Shown here piece after piece: positions 1 to 8,340 of a stretch of DNA of 20,246 nt. Origin of the DNA: CAINDR01 sp964495615 (GTDB lineage: Bacteria > Patescibacteriota > Patescibacteriia > Patescibacteriales > UBA12465). The translations under genes were made by a program, and so were the position numbers. Under the pieces are notes generated by a model. It was not told the origin of the DNA. It did no database searches and saw nothing but the letters and a program-made list of their open reading frames with translations. Every line of letters begins with the position of its first letter. Position 1 is the stretch's first letter. The stretch lies in the NCBI GenBank assembly GCA_964495615.1, contig CAZBVX010000012.1, forward strand, positions 1 to 20,246, written 5' to 3'.

Positions 1-2921
1 CCAATTGAACGTTGGTGAATTTTATCTTCAACCATGTGGTTTAGTTTCAAAATGTATTTGTAACCAACAGTAATTTTGTGATCATAAGCTTCACCAGTTT
101 TTCCATCAAAAAGGGTCACCTTTCCATCTTCCGGCAAGCCAGCTTTTTTCAACTCTTCCCTAATCTGATCTTCAGTAACACCATTAAGTGCTGGAGTGGC
201 AACACGATAACCTAATTTTTTTGCCGCAAAGCCAAGATGGGTTTCTAGCAACTGCCCCAAGTTCATACGAGAAATAATACCCAAAGGAGAAAGAATAATA
301 TCCACTGGAGTACCATCTTCTAAGTAAGGCATGTCTTCTACTGGAACAATCTTTGAAATAACACCCTTGTTTCCATGGCGTCCAGATGTTTTGTCGCCAA
401 CTTGAATTTTTCGAAGATTAGCAACAGAAATTTGAATCGATTTCAAAACACCGGCAGATAATTTGTCGCCGTCTTCACGAGAGAATAATTTGATATCAAC
501 CACTTTTCCGTGTTCGCCATGTTCAAGATAAAGAGAAGAATCGCGAACATCTTTGGCTTTGTCGCCAAAAATTGCACGTAATAATTTTTCTTCGGCTGAC
601 AAGGTGGTTTCACCTTTTGGAGTAATTTTTCCAACCAAAATATCACCGGAGGAAACTTCGGCACCAATACGGATAATACCTTCTTCGTCCAAGTTTTTTA
701 ATTTTTCTTCACTGATGTTTGGAATGTCGTTGGTGATCATTTCTGGACCAAGCTTGGTGTCGCGAACATCAATAGTATAATTTTCAATATGAATTGAAGA
801 GAGAGTATCTTTGCGAACCAAATTTTCAGAAATAATGACTGCGTCTTCATAGTTGTATCCTTCCCAGGTCATGAAAGCGACCAATAAATTTCGGCCCAAT
901 GATAATTCTCCCTTATCAATACAAGGGCCATCAGACAAAACGTCTCCTTTTTTTATTTTGTCTCCAACATTGATTGTTGGGTGTTGATTGATACAAGTAG
1001 AAGAATTGGAGCGTAAGAATTTGTTTAGGTTGTAGCGAGTAATTTGGCCTTTTTTGTCGACTGTTTCAATACAAGCGGAATCAACACGAACTGCTTCTCC
1101 GTCTTCATTGGCGATTACTACATGTCCACTATCGCGAGCAGCACGAGCTTCAACGCCTGTTCCAACAACTGGCGCTTCAGCCTTCACCAAAGGAACCGCC
1201 TGACGTTGCATGTTTGTGCCCATCAATGATCTCTGTCCATCATTGTGTTCCATAAAAGGAATCAAACTGGTGGCAATAGAAATAATTTGATTAGCAGCAA
1301 CACCGACAAAATCAATTTTGGCAGTTTCTTCGGTTGCTGGTTCACCAAATTTTCTCACTTCAAATTTGCTTACCAAAATCTTGCCAGTTTCATCCATTGG
1401 GATTGTGGCATCAGCAGTGATGAATTTTTCTTCTTCAAAAGCGTCAAGATAAACAATTTCATTAGTCACACGACTGCCAGTTTTTTCGTGGACAATTTTT
1501 CGATATGGAGTTTCTAAGAAACCATAAGAATTCAAACGAGAAAAACTAGCCAAGTGGCCAACCAAACCAATATTCGGGCCTTCCGGAGTGGCAATCGGAC
1601 AAATACGGCCATAGTGAGTAGTGTGAACATCGCGAACATCAAAACCAGCTCGTTCACGAGTTAAACCTCCAGGACCCATCGCACTCAAGCGACGTTTGTG
1701 TTCCAATTCAGCAAGCGGATTGGTTTGATCCATGAATTGAGAAAGTTGAGAAGACATGAAGAATTCTTTTACTACCCCAATTACTGGACGAGCATTGATT
1801 AATTTTGTTGGTGTGATTCCTGAAATATCAGAAGTGGACATTCGATCTTTAATAATGCGTTCCATTCTAGCCAAACCGACACGGAAACGATTCTGGATCA
1901 AGCCGCCAATAGCGCGAACGCGACGATTTCCCAAATGGTCAATATCATCTTCTGGCTCTTTGGTGATATTCAAACGAATAACTTCTTTGATAATCAAAAC
2001 CAAATCTTCTTTGCGCAAAACACGATTTTCTTTTTTGTTTGGTAAATCTAATTCGAAGCGGCGATTTAATTTGTAGCGTCCAACGCGGCCAAAATCATAA
2101 CGATCGAAGCGGCAGAACATTGATTGAATAAGTTGGCGAGCATTTTCTGAAGAAGCCAAATCTCCTGGACGAATTCTTTTATATACTTCTTGCAAACCTT
2201 CTTCTTCGGTCTTGGCGGCATCTTTCTCAATAGTTGCTTCCAAGAAACCGATTTCATCTGGAGTTTTTTTCAAATCAACATCTTTGAAAAGATCAATCAA
2301 AGTTTTGTCATCAACATAACCAAAAGCACGCAACAAAGAAGTCACGGCAACTTTTCTCTTGCGATCAATGCGAACCCAGAGAACCTTGTTTTGATCTGAT
2401 TCAATCTCCAACCAAGCACCGCGATTAGGAATGATTTTTGCACCATAGCATTTTTTTCCTTTCACGAATTCAGCGGTGAACATAACACCAGCACTGCGGA
2501 TTAACTGAGAAACAATAACTCTTTCAATACCATTAATAATGAAGGTTCCTTTGTCAGTCATGATTGGAAAATCTCCCAAAAATACTTCTTGAGAAATTGC
2601 CTGATTGGTTTTTTTGTTTAAGAGGCGAGTTTTGACGCGCAAAGGTGCCTCATAAGTAATATTTTTTTGACGGCTTTCGGTTTCATTAAATTTTGGCTCG
2701 TCAAGATAATAATCTTCTAAATATAGTTCCAAATCACGACCAATAAAATCGGAGATCGGATTAATTTCGTCGAAAAGCTCAGCAAGGCCTTCTTCTAAAA
2801 ACCAGCGATAGGAATCTTTTTGGATCTCAATTAGATCAGGCATTGCCATCACTTCTTGATGATTACCAAAAAATTTCCGACCTTCGTTTTTCTTTTCGGA
2901 TTTTATATTGGTCTGGGACAT
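1..2921 (-). CDS. rpoB: DNA-directed RNA polymerase subunit beta (3' end beyond window)
   Basis: Catalytic beta subunit of RNA polymerase. The 973 residues present run from the ATG at 2921 to the left edge. The reading stops inside the conserved C-terminal segment (V-E-D-K-I-H-Q-R-S-I), so roughly the last 100 residues are missing by comparison with E. coli RpoB. The rifampicin-pocket cluster begins at S390 (S-S-Q-L-S-Q-F-M-D-Q), with H408, R411 and S413 at the E. coli H526, R529 and S531 positions. The active-site segment Y-N-Y-E-D is at about 689-693. Two catalytic lysines lie in G-D-K-T-S-G-R-H-G-N-K-G (K844 and K852, matching E. coli K1065 and K1073). The start is set by the in-frame N-terminus with the family segment M-P-D-L-I-E-I-Q. 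No Shine-Dalgarno sequence precedes it. rpoC would be expected downstream, off the left edge. Confidence 0.98.
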   Translation of the reverse strand, partial: MSQTNIKSEKKNEGRKFFGNHQEVMAMPDLIEIQKDSYRWFLEEGLAELFDEINPISDFIGRDLELYLEDYYLDEPKFNETESRQKNITYEAPLRVKTRLLNKKTNQAISQEVFLGDFPIMTDKGTFIINGIERVIVSQLIRSAGVMFTAEFVKGKKCYGAKIIPNRGAWLEIESDQNKVLWVRIDRKRKVAVTSLLRAFGYVDDKTLIDLFKDVDLKKTPDEIGFLEATIEKDAAKTEEEGLQEVYKRIRPGDLASSENARQLIQSMFCRFDRYDFGRVGRYKLNRRFELDLPNKKENRVLRKEDLVLIIKEVIRLNITKEPEDDIDHLGNRRVRAIGGLIQNRFRVGLARMERIIKDRMSTSDISGITPTKLINARPVIGVVKEFFMSSQLSQFMDQTNPLAELEHKRRLSAMGPGGLTRERAGFDVRDVHTTHYGRICPIATPEGPNIGLVGHLASFSRLNSYGFLETPYRKIVHEKTGSRVTNEIVYLDAFEEEKFITADATIPMDETGKILVSKFEVRKFGEPATEETAKIDFVGVAANQIISIATSLIPFMEHNDGQRSLMGTNMQRQAVPLVKAEAPVVGTGVEARAARDSGHVVIANEDGEAVRVDSACIETVDKKGQITRYNLNKFLRSNSSTCINQHPTINVGDKIKKGDVLSDGPCIDKGELSLGRNLLVAFMTWEGYNYEDAVIISENLVRKDTLSSIHIENYTIDVRDTKLGPEMITNDIPNISEEKLKNLDEEGIIRIGAEVSSGDILVGKITPKGETTLSAEEKLLRAIFGDKAKDVRDSSLYLEHGEHGKVVDIKLFSREDGDKLSAGVLKSIQISVANLRKIQVGDKTSGRHGNKGVISKIVPVEDMPYLEDGTPVDIILSPLGIISRMNLGQLLETHLGFAAKKLGYRVATPALNGVTEDQIREELKKAGLPEDGKVTLFDGKTGEAYDHKITVGYKYILKLNHMVEDKIHQRSI

Positions 2922-3153
2922 AAATTTATCTAAAAAAATTTATAAACTAATTTAAAAAAATTTTATTTTCTACATCTAATCCTTATCAACAAAAAAATCT
3001 CAAAGCCAGTCGGTTTGAGTTAACGATGTTAGAAATTATAATTGATTTTGAGTAATCACGGAACGAAAGCCGCCCAAAAAAGATAAAAGACCTGGCGCGC
3101 ATGGTTTTTTATTTTTTGCAGGGTGGAAATATTTTCTGTCCTAAATTGTCTTG
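2922..3153 (-). promoter_or_regulatory. Long rpoB 5' leader with possible leader peptide
   Basis: About 230 nt lie between the predicted transcription start and the rpoB ATG, far longer than any other leader in this compact window. The leader holds an intrinsic terminator (2991-3019). It also has an upstream segment GCCAGGTC (minus strand, 3096 down to 3089) that can pair, with one bulge, with GACTGGC (3011 down to 3005) in the loop and 3' arm of that terminator; this would be a competing antiterminator. A 38-codon ORF, ATG at 3102 to TGA at 2986, reads through the terminator hairpin; its protein resembles nothing I know. Regulation by attenuation is an inference; only the elements are seen. 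Confidence 0.45.
2991..3019 (-). terminator. Intrinsic terminator/attenuator in the rpoB leader
   Basis: On the minus strand CTCAAACC and GGCTTTGAG flank the loop GACT, giving an 8-bp stem with one bulged C. A run of seven T follows one base after the stem. It points towards rpoB, about 70 nt before the start codon. It could attenuate rpoB, end readthrough from the Mur ligase gene (no other terminator is seen after that gene), or both. Confidence 0.65.
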
Positions 3154-3159
3154 ATTCTT

Positions 3160-3188
3160 ATAATATAAAATTATTTATAATTTGTCAA
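3160..3188 (-). promoter_or_regulatory. Sigma70-type promoter of rpoB
   Basis: Perfect -35 TTGACA (3183-3188), exact 17-nt spacer and -10 TATTAT (3160-3165, 5 of 6), read on the minus strand. It begins 22 nt after the stop codon of the upstream Mur ligase gene. The predicted start of transcription is near 3153. Confidence 0.8.
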
Positions 3189-3210
3189 TACACAATTTAT
3201 CCACAAAATA

Positions 3211-4665
3211 TCAACTGAGTAAGTTGCTCAATTCTTCTTTAGCCACTAAACGATCATCCCAAGGTATTTTTTCGTTATTTTTAGAACAAATAAACTGTTC
3301 GCCGCCCTTTCCAGTAATCATTACCAAATCTCCTTCACGAGCTTCTTCAAAAGCGCGGCGGATAGCTTCCCTTCTATCAGTAATTTTTAGCAAATTTTCG
3401 CTAATTATTTTTCCTTTTTCTTCTGCTCCAGCTGCAACCTGATCAATAATTTCTTGAGGGTCGTCATCATAAGGATCCTCATTAGTAACAATAACCAAAT
3501 CGGCTCTTTCTCCGGCAATTCTTCCCAAGATTGGACGACGGGCGGCATCTCTGCCTCCACCAGTTGAGCCAAGAACGTGAATAATTCTTTGATGAGGGAT
3601 TAATTCCATTGTGTCATAAAGTTTTTCCAAAGCGCGCGGTTCAAAAGCGTAATCAACCAAAACAGTGAAATTCTGGCCAACATCAACTTTTTCCATCTTT
3701 CCCACCAAACCAGAAACCTCCGCCAAGCCAATCTGCGCTTTTTCCAGAGGAAGGTCCAAACCGGCACAAACTGCCAAAACAGCAGCCGAATTTTGAGCAT
3801 TAAAAGCTCCCAATAACTTCAAAGACACTTCCTGATTAAGAGATGTTTGCTCTTTTTGTGAAGCAGCTCGTTCCAGAGGGAAAAATTCAAAAGAAGTTCC
3901 AGCGACTGATGGTTTGATGTTATTAAAATAAAATAATTCTAAATCTTTAGTAGTTGATTCGGAAAATTTGCTTAAATCAGCTTCACCAGGTTGGCCAAAC
4001 AAAAAAGCAATTTTTCTCTCACTCCAAAAATTTAAAAAATAAGGCGCATTTTCATCGTCACCATTAACCACAATTGTTTTTTTAACTCGATTAAAACCTA
4101 ATTTTTGAATCTGGCTTTTTGGATTAATAACTTTTTTCTGGTCATTAATATACTTGGTGCGGCAAAAAGATAAGTGTCCGAATAATCGTCCTTTGGCAGC
4201 TTTGTAGTTTTCAAAACTACCATGAGATTCTAGATGTTCAGGATACAAACCGGTAAATAATAAAGAGTCAAAATTAATAAAACGATGGCGGAATTGGCGG
4301 ATTCCTTCCGAAGTACTTTCAATAATTGCAAATTCACAGCCATTTTTTACCATTTTTCGAATCATTCGCTGAGTAAAAAACCGTCCAACCATCGTCATTT
4401 TTTTGTCATTCAACCATTCTTTGTTGCCATCGGAAAACATGGCTGTAGAAGTATAGCCAACTTTGTAGCCCATTGCTCGCAAAGCGCGAGCTAAAAGATA
4501 GACCGTGGAAGTTTTTCCAGTGGTTCCAGTAACACCAATCACAATTAAACGATCTGAAGGAGAGCCATAGACCATTACCGCCGCAAAACTAAGAATAAAA
4601 TGATAAATCGGCTGGAGAGCAAGAAATAACTTGCGAGGAATTAATTTTTTTATTTTGTTTAACAT
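3211..4665 (-). CDS. murE: MurE-like Mur ligase (UDP-MurNAc-tripeptide synthetase family)
   Basis: ATP-dependent ligase family that adds the third amino acid to UDP-MurNAc-L-Ala-D-Glu in cytosolic peptidoglycan precursor synthesis. At 484 residues, it has the P-loop G-V-T-G-T-T-G-K-T-S-T at 44-54, the E-H-L-x-S-H-G...Y-x-A-A-K block near 143-158 carrying the lysine that is carbamylated in MurE, V-D-Y-A-F-E-P at 337-343 and G-S-T-G-G-G-R-D near 366-373. The usual N-terminal uridine-binding domain (P-loop near residue 116 in E. coli) is missing; a hydrophobic helix at about 13-33 stands there. The amino-acid selectivity loop reads N-E-D-P-Y-D-D-D-P (395-403), not the D-N-P-R of diaminopimelate ligases, so the substrate is open. 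I chose the ATG at 4665: an upstream in-frame ATG at 4725 would add 20 residues encoded across the ftsK terminator. Confidence 0.85.
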   Translation of the reverse strand: MLNKIKKLIPRKLFLALQPIYHFILSFAAVMVYGSPSDRLIVIGVTGTTGKTSTVYLLARALRAMGYKVGYTSTAMFSDGNKEWLNDKKMTMVGRFFTQRMIRKMVKNGCEFAIIESTSEGIRQFRHRFINFDSLLFTGLYPEHLESHGSFENYKAAKGRLFGHLSFCRTKYINDQKKVINPKSQIQKLGFNRVKKTIVVNGDDENAPYFLNFWSERKIAFLFGQPGEADLSKFSESTTKDLELFYFNNIKPSVAGTSFEFFPLERAASQKEQTSLNQEVSLKLLGAFNAQNSAAVLAVCAGLDLPLEKAQIGLAEVSGLVGKMEKVDVGQNFTVLVDYAFEPRALEKLYDTMELIPHQRIIHVLGSTGGGRDAARRPILGRIAGERADLVIVTNEDPYDDDPQEIIDQVAAGAEEKGKIISENLLKITDRREAIRRAFEEAREGDLVMITGKGGEQFICSKNNEKIPWDDRLVAKEELSNLLS

Positions 4666-4673
4666 ACTGAATA

Positions 4674-4702
4674 ATTCTAGCGCAAAAGGTCCAAAAAAGC
4701 AA
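4674..4702 (-). promoter_or_regulatory. Possible promoter of the Mur ligase gene
   Basis: On the minus strand -10 TAGAAT (4674-4679, 5 of 6) lies 8 nt before the ATG at 4665, with a weak -35 TTGCTT (4697-4702) at 17-nt spacing that begins inside the T-run of the ftsK terminator. If real, the mRNA would have almost no leader. The weak -35 keeps confidence low. Confidence 0.35.
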
Positions 4703-4730
4703 AAAAAGACATGCTTATTAAACATGTCTT
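4701..4730 (-). terminator. Intrinsic terminator after ftsK
   Basis: On the minus strand AAGACATG and CATGTCTT form a perfect 8-bp stem around a 9-nt loop, running directly into a T-rich tract (4701-4707 as A on the plus strand). It lies 14 bp past the ftsK stop codon. Confidence 0.85.
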
Positions 4731-4743
4731 CTTAAAAAAATAA

Positions 4744-7281
4744 CTAGTGAGAAAAATAATCCTCTTCATCCAAAAATGGTGGCTTTTTTTCTTTTTTTAT
4801 TTCTTTCAAATCCTCCCTTTCTTCCTCTTCATTCTCGCGAATATCATCCAAAATTTCTTCTTGATATTCTTCGCTAGTTTCTGGTTCGTCTTCTAGTTTT
4901 TCTAGTTCTTCTTCTGCAAAAATACTTTCTTCTTCATTATTTTCCTCAGAATCTGATTGATGTCCAAAATCTAAAACCCCATCATCACCTTCATCATTAT
5001 TGCCCAAATAATGATCCGGGGCGACAGAATTGACGCGACTGTGAACTGGAGATACTGGAATACCTATTTCAAAATCATTTTCGGAAATCAAAATTTCCCG
5101 TGGCTTGGAACCGTTGGAAGGACCAATCATACCAGCATCTTCCATCATATCCAAAATTTTTGCCGCGCGACCATAACCAATACTAAGACGACGCTGCAAT
5201 AAGGAGGTGGAAGCCTTGCCAGCCTTGATGACTATTTCTTTGGCAGCATCCAATAAATCATCTTCATCACCATAACTACCATCCATTCCAACCCCAGCTA
5301 CCCCGCCAACTTTTTGTCTCTCAGTCACACCGTCCAAATATTCAACTTCGCCGCTCTTTTCTTTGATGTAATTAATAATATCTTTAATTTCTTCATCACT
5401 AACATAAGCGCCCTGAATGCGTTTTGGTTTTGATAATTCAGGTGTGGTTAAAAGCATATCTCCTTGACCTAATAATTTTTCGGCACCAGAAATATCCAAA
5501 ATTGTTTTTGAGTCAACCAAAGAAGTAACAGCAAAAGCAATACGAGCCGGAATATTTGCTTTGATTAAGCCAGTGATAACATCCACACTTGGACGTTGAG
5601 TAGCAAGAATTAAATGAATGCCGACCGCCCGAGACATCTGAGCCAAACGAATAATCGCGGCTTCCATATCTTTTCCGGCGGTCATCATGAAGTCTGCCAA
5701 TTCATCAATCACAAAAACAATGTATGGCATTTTTTCTTTAGCGTCAGTATTGTAACTGGCAATGTTTTTTTTGCCGCAACTATTTAAAACATCATAACGG
5801 CGATTCATTTCGTTTAAACACCACTTCAAAGCATTGATTGTTTTACCAACCTCGGTAATTACCGGGACCAAAAGATGAGGAATGCCATTATAAATAGGTA
5901 ATTCCACCCTCTTCGGATCAACCATAATAAAACGCAAATCTTCCGGATTGTTTTGATAAAGCAAAGAAACAATAATCGTGTTCAAACAAACTGATTTTCC
6001 AGAGTTGGTTGCCCCAGCCACCAACAAGTGCGGCATGCGAGTAATATCGTAAATCCAAGAAGTGCCGGAAACATCTTTTCCGAGAGCAATCATTAAATTG
6101 TTTTTACGTGTTTTAAAAACATTATCATCCAAAATTTCTCGCAAACCAACGAGAGCTTTGGCTTTGTTTGGCACTTCCACCCCAATCAAAGACTGCCCAG
6201 GAATTGGCGCCTCAATACGAATTGGATGAGCGGCTAAAGCTAATGACAAATCATTATTAAGAGTGGTAATGCGGGAAACCTTCACCCCTTCAGCCGGCTT
6301 GAAGGTGTATTGAGTAACAGTTGGGCCAACTTTGGTTTCACCCATTTCAACCATAATGCCGAAATTTTCTAAAGTATGCTTAATTTTTAGGCCCCCCGAA
6401 GATGTGTCGCCGCTAATTGCTTTGCTTGTTTTGTTATTTAATAATTCCAACGGAATATCAATTTTGACTGTCTTTTTCGGCCAAACAATTTTTTCCTGAA
6501 TTTTTTTCTCTGTTTCTCTGAACTTTGCTGGGATAATTTCTTCTTCTCCCTCTTCTTCTTCGTTATCTTCCTCATTCTCTTCTTCGTGATGAGCTTGAAC
6601 TTCTTTTTGCTGCCAAGTCGCTAAAATCTTTTTGCTTAAAGACTGCGCCTTCTCTTTGGCGGCTGGCACTTCACCTTCTTCATCTTCCTCATCATCTTCA
6701 ATATTCTTGTTGGATAAAAAATTAAAAATCTTCGCCCAAATGCTTTCCCGACCAATTATTTTAGAAAGCGAGGTATTAAAAATAATAACTAATGAAGACA
6801 AAAATAGGCAGCCCAAAATTAGAACGCCACCCCAAAAACCAAAAAGATAAAAAAAGGCCTGTGATAAACCCCAACCAACATAACCGCCGCCGGAAACAGC
6901 AAGAGCGGTTTCTTTCCAAAGGGCTTGTTCATAAAAAAAATGAAGCAAAGTCTGGATGGAAATAAAAAGCAAAAAGAGCCCAAAATAATCTTTAAATTTA
7001 ATTTGATATTTTTTATTCAAAGACAAGAGACCACCCCAGGCCAAGAAAAAAAACGGCACCAAATAACGACCAAAACCAAAAATCAAACCGAGCCAATGAG
7101 CAATAAATTGACCGAATTTACCAGATAAACCAAAGAGTCCCAAAAAACTTAACAAACCAAAAGCAAAAAGAATTACAATAAAAATACTTTTTTTTGCTCG
7201 GTCATCCAGTTCCAAGTGAGGCGTAGAAATATATTCTAAAGGGTCTTTTTTTTGAGATTTTTTTCCATTTTTCTTTTTCAT
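4744..7281 (-). CDS. ftsK: DNA translocase FtsK/SpoIIIE
   Basis: Septal hexameric ATPase that pumps double-stranded DNA during chromosome segregation. At 845 residues, the N-terminus has about four membrane helices (near 32-54, 61-84, 97-118 and 130-168). A very acidic Glu/Asp-rich linker follows (about 195-250), then the motor: Walker A G-A-T-N-S-G-K-S (423-430), Walker B V-F-V-I-D-E-L (522-528) and T-Q-R-P-S-V (561-566). A winged-helix gamma domain (about 672-734, with S-I-G-Y-G-R-A-A-K-I-L) would read polar DNA motifs. A further ~110 highly acidic residues follow the gamma domain, where FtsK proteins normally end. The start at 7281 gives a lysine-rich tail before the first helix, and a promoter ends 6 nt before it. 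Terminator 4701-4730 closes the unit. Confidence 0.97.
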   Translation of the reverse strand: MKKKNGKKSQKKDPLEYISTPHLELDDRAKKSIFIVILFAFGLLSFLGLFGLSGKFGQFIAHWLGLIFGFGRYLVPFFFLAWGGLLSLNKKYQIKFKDYFGLFLLFISIQTLLHFFYEQALWKETALAVSGGGYVGWGLSQAFFYLFGFWGGVLILGCLFLSSLVIIFNTSLSKIIGRESIWAKIFNFLSNKNIEDDEEDEEGEVPAAKEKAQSLSKKILATWQQKEVQAHHEEENEEDNEEEEGEEEIIPAKFRETEKKIQEKIVWPKKTVKIDIPLELLNNKTSKAISGDTSSGGLKIKHTLENFGIMVEMGETKVGPTVTQYTFKPAEGVKVSRITTLNNDLSLALAAHPIRIEAPIPGQSLIGVEVPNKAKALVGLREILDDNVFKTRKNNLMIALGKDVSGTSWIYDITRMPHLLVAGATNSGKSVCLNTIIVSLLYQNNPEDLRFIMVDPKRVELPIYNGIPHLLVPVITEVGKTINALKWCLNEMNRRYDVLNSCGKKNIASYNTDAKEKMPYIVFVIDELADFMMTAGKDMEAAIIRLAQMSRAVGIHLILATQRPSVDVITGLIKANIPARIAFAVTSLVDSKTILDISGAEKLLGQGDMLLTTPELSKPKRIQGAYVSDEEIKDIINYIKEKSGEVEYLDGVTERQKVGGVAGVGMDGSYGDEDDLLDAAKEIVIKAGKASTSLLQRRLSIGYGRAAKILDMMEDAGMIGPSNGSKPREILISENDFEIGIPVSPVHSRVNSVAPDHYLGNNDEGDDGVLDFGHQSDSEENNEEESIFAEEELEKLEDEPETSEEYQEEILDDIRENEEEEREDLKEIKKEKKPPFLDEEDYFSH

Positions 7282-7287
7282 ATCAAA

Positions 7288-7316
7288 ATTATAGCAATTA
7301 GCTTGGTTTATCTCAA
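7288..7316 (-). promoter_or_regulatory. Promoter of ftsK, placed for a leaderless mRNA
   Basis: On the minus strand -35 TTGAGA (7311-7316, 5 of 6), 17-nt spacer and perfect -10 TATAAT (7288-7293). Only six bases (TTTGAT) separate the -10 from the ftsK ATG, so initiation at the usual distance falls on or beside the A of the start codon. The -35 is made of the last two sense codons of the upstream pyruvyl transferase gene. Confidence 0.75.
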
Positions 7317-8330
7317 CACTCGATTAATAAATTCCGCCTGGCGTTTTTTTATTAAGTTTCTTTTTCGAGTAAATTTTTTCAAATAAAAATCTTTCTGGTT
7401 CATCACTTCCTGAGACTTTTTCAATAATTTGCCTTTTTTTAAATCTTCCAACTCAACCACCAACTCCGGACAATTAATGAAACGGGCAAAATTTCGATTA
7501 CGCAAATCATAGGCAACATTGATTTCTGGAGTTAGAGCACCAAAAGCCAAAACGCAAGAATGAAGCATCATACCAATCACCAAATCTAATTCTCCATAAA
7601 TATATTTTTGCTCTTTAGCTGAAAGGTCAACTAATTTTAATCCTTTAATTTTTAATTCTGGATAAATATTGTCTTCTCCTGGATGATGTTTTAAATAATA
7701 AATAGTTGCCCCAAATTTTTTTTGAAAATATTCAGCGGTTTCTCGATAAGCTTTTAAAATATCTTCTCGCCAAGGACCAAAGCCGAGCCAGCCAGAATAA
7801 TTTAAATTTAAACCAATCTTTAATCCTTCGACTAATTTAAAATCCTGAGGAACAGTTTCCCCCAACAAAACAGCTGGGTCGCCAATGACTGAAATTTTTT
7901 CATTTTTTATGCCCCGCCTAAGCAAAAATTTTTTTGTGTAATTTTCTCTAACCCCAACTAGTTTGGCTTTTTTGACCAAAGAAACAATACTTTCAGTCTC
8001 CATTTTGGTTAAGCGCCTAGCACCAACCTCTCGAATATAGCCCACACCAAAGATAATCAAAGGTTTTTTTAGACCGGCAATCATTTGCTTATTGAATGGC
8101 AAAAAATAGCGATAAAAAACACCGCCACCACCAAAAATAATTACATCGGCTTGATTAAGACGAGCCAATTCTTTTTGATTATATTCTTTTAGAACTTCAA
8201 TAGGAAAATCCGTAATCAAGGCTCCAGGAAATCTTTTTCGCAAAGCGTCAGCAACTGCAATAACAATCGCCAAGTCACCCTTGTTGTCCTTATCCCAAAC
8301 ATGAATATGAGCGATTTTTATTTTTTTCAT
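7308..8330 (-). CDS. Polysaccharide pyruvyl transferase family protein (CsaB-like)
   Basis: Family that transfers pyruvate from phosphoenolpyruvate to sugars of cell-surface polymers, forming ketals. At 340 residues, it opens with D-N-K-G-D-L-A-I (15-22), followed by D-V-I-I-F-G-G-G-G (62-70), G-V-G (95-97), V-R-E-N (127-130) and a late G-M-M-L-H-S...Y-D-L-R-N block (253-278), the family's usual G-x-R-L-H region with Met in place of Arg. No membrane segment or signal peptide is seen, so it should act in the cytosol on precursors. It is last in the string that starts at yebC, 10 nt after the kinase gene, and no terminator separates it from ftsK. The family call is good; the acceptor sugar is unknown, and other GT-B-like enzymes share this fold. 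Confidence 0.8.
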   Translation of the reverse strand: MKKIKIAHIHVWDKDNKGDLAIVIAVADALRKRFPGALITDFPIEVLKEYNQKELARLNQADVIIFGGGGVFYRYFLPFNKQMIAGLKKPLIIFGVGYIREVGARRLTKMETESIVSLVKKAKLVGVRENYTKKFLLRRGIKNEKISVIGDPAVLLGETVPQDFKLVEGLKIGLNLNYSGWLGFGPWREDILKAYRETAEYFQKKFGATIYYLKHHPGEDNIYPELKIKGLKLVDLSAKEQKYIYGELDLVIGMMLHSCVLAFGALTPEINVAYDLRNRNFARFINCPELVVELEDLKKGKLLKKSQEVMNQKDFYLKKFTRKRNLIKKRQAEFINRVLR

Positions 8331-8340
8331 AATTAATTTT

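Noticed and set aside
1756..2076. 106-codon ORF on the plus strand
   Set aside because: Antisense to the highly conserved rpoB coding region; its protein resembles no family and it has no promoter.
4666..4725. 20-residue N-terminal extension of the Mur ligase
   Set aside because: It would be translated across the ftsK terminator hairpin and has no similarity to family N-termini; the ATG at 4665 is preferred.
6540..6720. Acidic coding repeat in ftsK as a DNA repeat
   Set aside because: It is Glu/Asp codon bias in a linker, with no regular period at the DNA level.
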